Of a stretch of DNA of 6,154 nucleotides, positions 1 through 4,786 are shown in pieces (within the stretch, counting starts at the first letter, position 1; each line of letters begins with the position of its first letter). The notes under the pieces were generated by a model. The model had not been told where the DNA came from. It searched no databases and was given only the letters and a program-made list of their open reading frames with translations. The DNA is from an uncultured Coriobacteriaceae bacterium. GTDB lineage: Bacteria; Actinomycetota; Coriobacteriia; Coriobacteriales; Eggerthellaceae. A program made the position numbers and the translations under genes. Location: the NCBI GenBank assembly GCA_900554945.1, contig USJN01000099.1:1-6154 (forward strand), in the 5' to 3' direction.

Positions 1-2029
1 GATGGATCTCGAACTGCGGCTGGGGGAGTCTGGAGCGCAGGCGGCTCATCTGCCTGTGCTCGGAGTGGAAGGACTCGTAGTGGCGCGCGCCGGTGGTGAG
101 GACCAGTGGGTACTCCTTGTAGAGTTCCGGCTGGCTGTAGGGGCTCATCGGCGGCTCCTCGAAGTAGGGCAGCGGCTTCTGCCCCCAGGATGCCAGCAGC
201 GTCGACCACAGCTCGATGCGGCCAGTCGGTGTGTTGAATCCCACCTTGCCGTCGGGGCGCTGCTCGCCCTTCTCGAACTTGCGATAGTGGAACTCGGGGT
301 AGATCCAGTTAAGCTTGCGGGACTTGTCGTAGGTGATGCCGGCCTCCTTGATGAGGTAGGAGAAGTACTCCTCAAGCGTTTCACCTGGCCAGAGATCCTT
401 GTTCCAGCGGCGGCCGAGCTCCCAGTTGATCTGGAAGTCGTCTTTCGACTCGCCCATCGGCTCGCAAGCCTTGTTGGTGTTTTGGATGTAGTACCACACC
501 GAGCGCAGGCCCTCGCGCTCCGGGTAGAAGCACAGCGGCAGCACGACGTCGCAGTTTGCCATGAGGGTCGGCGTCATGAAGCAGTCGACGCCGACGACGA
601 ACTCGCAGTTCCTAAGACCCTTCTCGACGCGGGGCTCGGGGTCCTGTGCGCAGCAGGCGAGCGGGTTGGTCGACTGGATCCATGCCGCGCGGATCTTGAA
701 CGGACGGCCGGTGACCAACTGGTCGATCATGGAGTCCGCCTGGCACTGGACCATGCCGGAGTTGGTGATCATCTCGTAGTTGGAGCCGATGCGCTCTTTC
801 TCCTGCTCAGGGGTGAAGACCTCGCGGGGATCGGGCGGCAGCCAAACCTCGGTGTTGTACGGGTCGTGCACGGTGATCATGCCGCCGGGGATGTCGATCT
901 GGCCGGTGATGCACCACAGGTTGCACAGTGCCTGGGAAGCGGTGACGCACTGCAGGTTCATGTCGATGGCCAGGCCCCACTGCACGGCCGTCGGCTTCTC
1001 GGACATGTACTTCGCAGCGGCGATGATGTCTTCCTTGTCAAGCCAGGTGACCTCAGAGGCCCAGTCGAGGTTGTAGGGCTCGCAAGCCTTCTCGTACTCC
1101 TCGAAGCCGTAGCACCATTTCTCGACGAACTCGTGGTCATAGAGGTCGTTTTCCATGATGTATTTGCCCATGGACAGTGCGAGCATTGAGTCGGTGCCGG
1201 GGCGAATCTGCAGCCAGAGGTCTGCCTTCGCAGCGAGCCAGGTCAAACGCGGGTCGACGACGATGAGCTTCGAGCCGCGCTTCATGCAGTCGACGACCCA
1301 ATGGCCGAGGTTGCCGTCAGCATTGGCGATAAGCGGGTTGTTGCCCCAGACGAAGATGTTCTTCGGGGCGACCCATTCGGGATTGTCGTAGCGGTCGGGG
1401 AACTGCATCGAGAAGTCGGGGCAGGTGTAACAGCCCTGGATGGTGTTCGCGGCTGCAACGCGGGGAACGTAGCACGCGTTGCCGGAATGGAAATACGAGT
1501 ATTGGATTGAGCCGAGCGCATAGCCCAGGCGTGCGTTAATCGGCGGTGTGACGCGGCCGGTGCCGGATGCGAAGATGATCGCCTTTCCGCCGTACTCATC
1601 GCGAATCTTGGTGAACTTCTCGTCGATCATGTCGTAGGCTTCTTCCCACGTGATCCGCTCCCACTTGTCCGCCTTGCCGCGGAACTTCGGGTCGCGCTTC
1701 ATCGGGTGGAGCAGTCGGTCGGGATGGTAGATCGCCTCGGCTACGTCGAGGCAGCGCATGCAGAGGCGCCCCTGGTAGTACGGATTCTCCTCGTCGCCTT
1801 CGACCTTGATGAACTTGCCGGTCTCCTTGTCCGTATACACGATGACGCCGCAGCCGTCATGGCAGCCCGGCGCAGACCAGGCGGCCGACCTGGTGCAGAT
1901 CATGCCGTCCTCTTCCCACTGCCAAGGCACGTCTCCGCCGGTGTACATGACAGGCGGTTCGTTGAAGAACGTGGGGCGCATCCCCTTCGACTCGTCGCTG
2001 TCGTGGGGAATGTCGATTCTCATTGTCAT
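1..2029 (-). CDS. Molybdopterin-dependent oxidoreductase, DMSO reductase family (3' end outside window)
   Basis: This gene encodes the first 676 residues of a molybdenum or tungsten bis-MGD enzyme. In order, it shows a cysteine motif for an N-terminal 4Fe-4S cluster (C56, C60, C90, with C45 and C93 nearby), 'WERITWEEA' at 123-131, a 'WGNNP' cofactor loop at 228-232, 'VDPR' at 258-261, 'FMTPT' and 'DVVLP' near 480-500, and the start of the dinucleotide-binding domain near 640-676. It breaks off at 'FEIH'. About 100-200 residues are missing, judging from relatives of 730-1000 residues. The overall pattern resembles acetylene hydratase and the catechol dehydroxylase-like enzymes of gut Eggerthellaceae. 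The N-terminus has no twin-arginine signal, so the protein is probably cytoplasmic. Aligned with acetylene hydratase ('YMCIGN'), the metal-ligand position reads 'YFHSGN' (H181, S182), so no cysteine is present there. The ATG at 2029 follows GGGAG by ten bases; an ATG two codons later is the alternative. The substrate is unknown; aromatic dehydroxylation is only a hypothesis. Confidence 0.93.
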   Translation of the reverse strand, partial: MTMRIDIPHDSDESKGMRPTFFNEPPVMYTGGDVPWQWEEDGMICTRSAAWSAPGCHDGCGVIVYTDKETGKFIKVEGDEENPYYQGRLCMRCLDVAEAIYHPDRLLHPMKRDPKFRGKADKWERITWEEAYDMIDEKFTKIRDEYGGKAIIFASGTGRVTPPINARLGYALGSIQYSYFHSGNACYVPRVAAANTIQGCYTCPDFSMQFPDRYDNPEWVAPKNIFVWGNNPLIANADGNLGHWVVDCMKRGSKLIVVDPRLTWLAAKADLWLQIRPGTDSMLALSMGKYIMENDLYDHEFVEKWCYGFEEYEKACEPYNLDWASEVTWLDKEDIIAAAKYMSEKPTAVQWGLAIDMNLQCVTASQALCNLWCITGQIDIPGGMITVHDPYNTEVWLPPDPREVFTPEQEKERIGSNYEMITNSGMVQCQADSMIDQLVTGRPFKIRAAWIQSTNPLACCAQDPEPRVEKGLRNCEFVVGVDCFMTPTLMANCDVVLPLCFYPEREGLRSVWYYIQNTNKACEPMGESKDDFQINWELGRRWNKDLWPGETLEEYFSYLIKEAGITYDKSRKLNWIYPEFHYRKFEKGEQRPDGKVGFNTPTGRIELWSTLLASWGQKPLPYFEEPPMSPYSQPELYKEYPLVLTTGARHYESFHSEHRQMSRLRSRLPQPQFEIH

Positions 2030-2065
2030 TTGAGTCACTCTCCCTCTCCTAGAGCTTTCCACTAA

Positions 2066-2148
2066 TGGCTCACTCGCCGTGATAGGAGTCGAGAGTGGTA
2101 AGGCCTCCTTCCTTAGCGCCCTCCGCTCCTACCTTTTCGGTGGCTCAC
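2066..2148. repeat. Pair of 8-base direct repeats TGGCTCAC
   Basis: TGGCTCAC occurs at 2066-2073 and again at 2141-2148. The two copies start 75 bases apart, which is close to seven turns of the helix. On the minus strand each reads GTGAGCCA. Both lie upstream of the oxidoreductase start and could be paired operator half-sites. An 8-base match in 282 bases could also be chance, so this is a weak call. Confidence 0.25.
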
Positions 2149-2278
2149 ACGTTAGGTCGCAAAATCGAGGATGGCTTGACCGCAGGAGATCCAAAAGTGA
2201 GATTGGAACTCGCTTGATGAGGGGCGGTACGCTGCGTATGAGGTATTGAGCTGGAGAAATACGTTTTCCTTGAAATAG

Positions 2279-2307
2279 CGGTCCAGAGGGTGCGCTTATT
2301 TGGACCG
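2279..2307 (-). terminator. Inverted repeat after the LuxR-type gene; weak terminator or operator
   Basis: CGGTCCA (2279-2285) and TGGACCG (2301-2307) form a perfect 7-base inverted repeat with a 15-base loop. In the transcript it begins four bases after the TAA stop of the regulator gene. That position fits a terminator, but the stem is short, the loop is long, and the sequence that follows (CTATTTC) has no run of T. It could equally be an operator dyad. Confidence 0.35.
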
Positions 2308-2328
2308 ACAATTATCGCTCTTGGTCCA
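2280..2328. repeat. Three alternating GGTCCA/TGGACC boxes
   Basis: GGTCCA occurs at 2280-2285, its reverse complement TGGACC at 2301-2306, and GGTCCA again at 2323-2328. The third copy lies inside the last codons of the regulator gene. Starts are 21 and 22 bases apart, about two helical turns each. The outer copies share the longer word GGTCCAGA. In RNA the middle box could pair with either neighbour, giving two mutually exclusive hairpins. On DNA the three boxes could form a phased operator. Confidence 0.35.
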
Positions 2329-3733
2329 GAAGCGCGATAAGTTCCTGTTGCGAGTGGACGCCCGCCTTGCGGTAGATGTTCGACATATGAGTCTTGGTGG
2401 TGCTCTCGGAAATGAAGAGCTTCTCGGCGATGGCCTTCGCATTGCGCCCTTGTGCGGCCCACGTGAGCACTTCCGCTTCGCGCGGGGATAGCTTGCAGCG
2501 CTTTACCAGGCGGGCGCAGCGCTTTTCAAGTGAGCTGTCCTGTGCGGCTTTTGTCGGCATGTCGACAAAAGTGATGGTACGGTAGCCGGGGACGGAGGAT
2601 TCTTCGTCGAAGGGCAAAAAGAACAAGGATGCCAAGATGAAGGATGCGACGATGGCCAAGGTGACGACAAGGCTTGTATCTTGCGCCTCGCTTGCCACGG
2701 TGAGCGTGCCGATGAGCAGGCCTGCGGCGAATCCGCAGTTGGCGGCAAGCTTTCCCCGGGTGGAGGTGTAAAGGACAGGGAATTCTTTCGCTGCAGCGAG
2801 TACCGCCAGGCAGCCGCAGTGCACGGTGCGGAAGAGAAACCAGCATACCACCATCACGCCGAGGGCCACGATGGCGAGCGCGTCTCCAGGCGCGAGATAG
2901 AGGAGTAACGCGCACGCGACGATGGCGGAGAAGAGGCGAAGCGCGCCCGAGTAGAGCATGGATCGACGGTTTCCCATCGCCGAGGAGATGATGGCATCGA
3001 CAAGAATCGCCGCTGCGCCCGCAATGAGCACGTTTGCGGTCCCGGTGCGGAACAGTAGGATGAAGGCGTATCCGAACGCCACGTTGAGAGTGGCGCTCAC
3101 GATGTCGAGATGGCGGGTTCCCTTGAAGAATGTCGCCACGGGCTTGACGGACCTGTCGGGCTGAGGGCGGCGGCGGGGGTTTATGAACATGACGAGCAGC
3201 ATACTTGCGAGCAGCATGAGCCAGCAGACGACGCCGAGAGCGAGCTTGGGAAGAAGCGCGGTGCAGAAGAGGAAGAGCAGCCCGCCGGTGCAGAAGACCG
3301 CTGCATGGGCGAATTGGTTGTGGCACAGACCGCCATGGACCATGAAATCGTCCCATAGCATGAATCCCATGGCGATTGAAAACCCTGCGAGAAGGAGGCA
3401 TGTGTACGTGAGGGGGAGTGGAGGCGTTTCCCCTAGGGCGTCGAGCGCCATAATCAGGGGTGAGAGCGAACCGGGTAGCAAGCTTACGAGGAAGAAGAAC
3501 TTCTTGTGGCAAAGCGCCACGCTGTCGCGGCGTCTAAACCAGAGCAGCAAGCCCTCCGTGCCGATGATGCTTCCGATGAAGAACACGAATTGTCCCAGAT
3601 GAGCTTTGATGAAATCTACGCCAGGCGGGAGCTCTGCAAATGCCCCGAAGAAGGCGATCAGGTAGTAGCCGTAATACAGGCAGAATCCCACGACGATGGT
3701 TAGCTGCATGAACCCGAGCCCTTTGGTTTTCAC
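2312..3733 (-). CDS. LuxR-family transcriptional regulator with a multi-pass membrane domain
   Basis: This is a 473-residue protein with an N-terminal membrane part and a C-terminal DNA-binding domain. Roughly twelve hydrophobic segments can be seen, at about 9-31, 48-66, 78-97, 107-128, 142-162, 164-184, 210-228, 234-252, 262-280, 284-302, 329-348 and 354-374. A linker of about 40 residues leads to a LuxR-type helix-turn-helix at 415-470, which starts 'LSPREAEVL' and contains 'KAIAEKLFISESTTKTH'. No receiver domain is present. Eggerthellaceae carry many such regulators, often beside DMSO-reductase-family enzymes including catechol dehydroxylases. The likely role is to sense a substrate at the membrane and switch on the gene at 2029. 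The start is GTG at 3733, five bases after AAAGGGG; an ATG at residue 9 (3709) is possible. The gene lies 70 bases after the SufE-like gene on the same strand and might be partly co-transcribed with it. The ligand is unknown. Confidence 0.93.
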   Translation of the reverse strand: MKTKGLGFMQLTIVVGFCLYYGYYLIAFFGAFAELPPGVDFIKAHLGQFVFFIGSIIGTEGLLLWFRRRDSVALCHKKFFFLVSLLPGSLSPLIMALDALGETPPLPLTYTCLLLAGFSIAMGFMLWDDFMVHGGLCHNQFAHAAVFCTGGLLFLFCTALLPKLALGVVCWLMLLASMLLVMFINPRRRPQPDRSVKPVATFFKGTRHLDIVSATLNVAFGYAFILLFRTGTANVLIAGAAAILVDAIISSAMGNRRSMLYSGALRLFSAIVACALLLYLAPGDALAIVALGVMVVCWFLFRTVHCGCLAVLAAAKEFPVLYTSTRGKLAANCGFAAGLLIGTLTVASEAQDTSLVVTLAIVASFILASLFFLPFDEESSVPGYRTITFVDMPTKAAQDSSLEKRCARLVKRCKLSPREAEVLTWAAQGRNAKAIAEKLFISESTTKTHMSNIYRKAGVHSQQELIALLDQER

Positions 3734-3803
3734 GATGTCCCCTTTGTTCCGCTGGTTTCCCTTATCAGCTGCACGCCCTCGTTGCGGCAGCGGATTGGGG
3801 ACG

Positions 3804-4286
3804 TCACGTCGTTGCGGGGGAGCATCCCGAACGTGCCGCCTCGCCCGATTTCACTTCGCAAAACGCTTGTATTGCTTTCACGATCGAGGCTATGCCGTGG
3901 CGGCGGTCGCTGTTGAGATGCGGTTTCATCTGCGGATGTTTGAGAAAGAGCGGCTGCCATGCGGCAACGTCTTCGAGGGGCTGCGTATTGAGCATCCACG
4001 TGAGTGCCCCAAGCAGCCCCTCGATGATGAGGGAATCCGATCCAAGGCTTAGCTTCAGGCGACCGTTGCGCGCTTCGAGCATCAGCCAGGCGTTGCTTGC
4101 GCAGCCTTCCATCTTGCAATCGTTGGTGCGGTCTTCTTCTGGAATCGCGTTTAGGTCCCCGATGAAGCTTAGGATGTACTCGAATTGCAGCAGGGTGTCG
4201 TCGAGCAGCTCGAAGTTGCAGAGAAACTCGTCTTCCCGAGCCTCTATCGATGCGGCTCCATTGCCGCTTTCGTGTTGGGCGCCCAT
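3804..4286 (-). CDS. SufE-family sulfur acceptor protein
   Basis: SufE proteins take persulfide sulfur from a cysteine desulfurase (SufS or CsdA) through one conserved cysteine and pass it to Fe-S assembly or another acceptor. From the start chosen here the protein has 160 residues; E. coli SufE has 138. Family features are clear: 'YILSFIGDLNAIPEEDR', then 'CKMEGCASNAW', whose second cysteine is C62 (C89 from the upstream start) and matches the active cysteine of SufE ('GCQSQVW'). 'GSDSLIIEGLLGAL' and 'HLNSDRRHGIASIVKAI' follow. I chose the ATG at 4286 because GGGGGG lies six bases before it and the 27 residues upstream do not resemble the family. The alternative ATG at 4367 gives 187 residues and overlaps the previous gene by 19 bases, but I see no Shine-Dalgarno sequence there. 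No desulfurase gene lies in the window. The cysteine-containing tail (170 and 182 in the longer numbering) goes beyond the usual family end. Confidence 0.85.
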   Translation of the reverse strand: MGAQHESGNGAASIEAREDEFLCNFELLDDTLLQFEYILSFIGDLNAIPEEDRTNDCKMEGCASNAWLMLEARNGRLKLSLGSDSLIIEGLLGALTWMLNTQPLEDVAAWQPLFLKHPQMKPHLNSDRRHGIASIVKAIQAFCEVKSGEAARSGCSPATT

Positions 4287-4292
4287 CGAAAT

Positions 4293-4298
4293 CCCCCC
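4293..4298 (-). promoter_or_regulatory. Probable ribosome binding site of the SufE-like gene
   Basis: GGGGGG on the minus strand lies six bases before the ATG at 4286. It pairs with the 16S tail if G-U pairs are allowed. No comparable sequence precedes the ATG at 4367, so this site decides in favour of the shorter SufE-like protein. Confidence 0.45.
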
Positions 4299-4348
4299 AT
4301 TCGTTTCGAGCGCGTCTGCCGAGGCAGGCGATTGCCAGTTTGTTTCGG

Positions 4349-4771
4349 CTATCGAGTCGCCTGCCATACGAGCGCGGCAAGCTCGCCGACACTATGGCAG
4401 AGCCCGGCCCTAAAGCAATCGAGCTGCACGTGGAATTCCTTTTGAAGAGCCATGATCACGAGAGCCTGCTTGACTGTCGCAGAGTCGGCCCCGTCGCAGT
4501 TTGCAGCCTTGTCCTCGTGTTTGACCAGTTCAGGCGCTATTCTCAGCATCTTCGCGAGACTTGCCTGCGCCAGCTTCTCCAAATTGTCCCCTGCTGGTTC
4601 GGCTTCCTTTTCGTCCAAGCGGAACTTGGCCAAGATGAAGCGTCTGACCAGGCTCTCGACGCGCGATGCATCGAGCGTCCCCGCCGCGCGGTCGCTTTCG
4701 AACTCTTCGCAAACAAGGGCAGCCCCCCGCTTGGCAGCGAGGAGCTTTTCTATGACGGCCTTATCGGGCAT
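4349..4771 (-). CDS. Small protein with an acyl-carrier-protein-like C-terminal half
   Basis: This is a 140-residue soluble protein with no signal peptide or membrane segment. I do not recognise the N-terminal 60 residues, which are charged and probably helical. Residues 64-137 resemble an acyl carrier protein: a helix near 64-80, then 'DGADSATV' at 93-100, which looks like the 'GADSL' phosphopantetheine site with S97 as the attachment serine. A helix ending 'MALQKEF' (107-113) follows, then 'SVGELAALVW' at 127-136, like the last ACP helix. The fit is imperfect: S97 to F113 spans 16 residues where E. coli ACP has 14, and the Leu after the serine is Ala. It may therefore be a divergent carrier protein or only an ACP-like fold. 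It starts 12 bases after the isomerase-like gene with AAGGAG eight bases ahead of the ATG, so the two are probably translated together. The SufE-like gene follows. Confidence 0.72.
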   Translation of the reverse strand: MPDKAVIEKLLAAKRGAALVCEEFESDRAAGTLDASRVESLVRRFILAKFRLDEKEAEPAGDNLEKLAQASLAKMLRIAPELVKHEDKAANCDGADSATVKQALVIMALQKEFHVQLDCFRAGLCHSVGELAALVWQATR

Positions 4772-4779
4772 CGCGCGAA

Positions 4780-4786
4780 CTCCTTA
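4780..4786 (-). promoter_or_regulatory. Ribosome binding site overlapping the upstream stop codon
   Basis: On the minus strand this reads TAAGGAG. The TAA is the stop of the isomerase-like gene and AAGGAG is a strong Shine-Dalgarno sequence, eight bases ahead of the ATG at 4771. The shared bases support a single transcript and translational coupling, and they fix the start of the ACP-like gene. Confidence 0.75.

Larger units (their letters stand above)
2030..2311 (-). promoter_or_regulatory. Intergenic control region upstream of the molybdoenzyme gene
   Basis: These 282 bases lie between the stop of the LuxR-type gene and the start of the oxidoreductase gene. No gene is supported here. The region must hold the 3' end of the regulator transcript and, if the enzyme is transcribed separately, its promoter. 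I could not pick a convincing -35/-10 pair. Visible structure includes a 7-base inverted repeat just after the regulator stop, an 8-base direct repeat, a purine-rich stretch on the minus strand at 2137-2103, and GAGTGACTC (2040-2032) just ahead of the start codon. The adjacent membrane LuxR protein is the obvious candidate to bind here, by analogy with other Eggerthellaceae loci. Confidence 0.5.

Noticed and set aside
2..1189. 395-codon open frame on the plus strand
   Set aside because: It lies wholly opposite the molybdoenzyme gene. Its translation is low-complexity, rich in Val, Leu, Ala and Gly, with no recognisable motif, as expected of the antisense of GC-rich coding DNA.
2526..3512. 328-codon open frame on the minus strand in another frame of the LuxR-type gene
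   Set aside because: The translation is dominated by Arg, His and Pro, typical of a shifted frame in GC-rich DNA, while the real frame gives clear membrane helices and a helix-turn-helix.
3734..3803. Possible terminator or promoter between the SufE-like and LuxR-type genes
   Set aside because: The 70 bases show only a direct repeat of CGTTGCGG whose second copy lies inside the SufE-like gene. There is no stem followed by T residues and no clear promoter pair.
3730..4392. 220-codon open frame on the minus strand overlapping the SufE-like gene
   Set aside because: It is Arg-rich without motifs and conflicts with the SufE frame, which keeps the active cysteine and other family residues.
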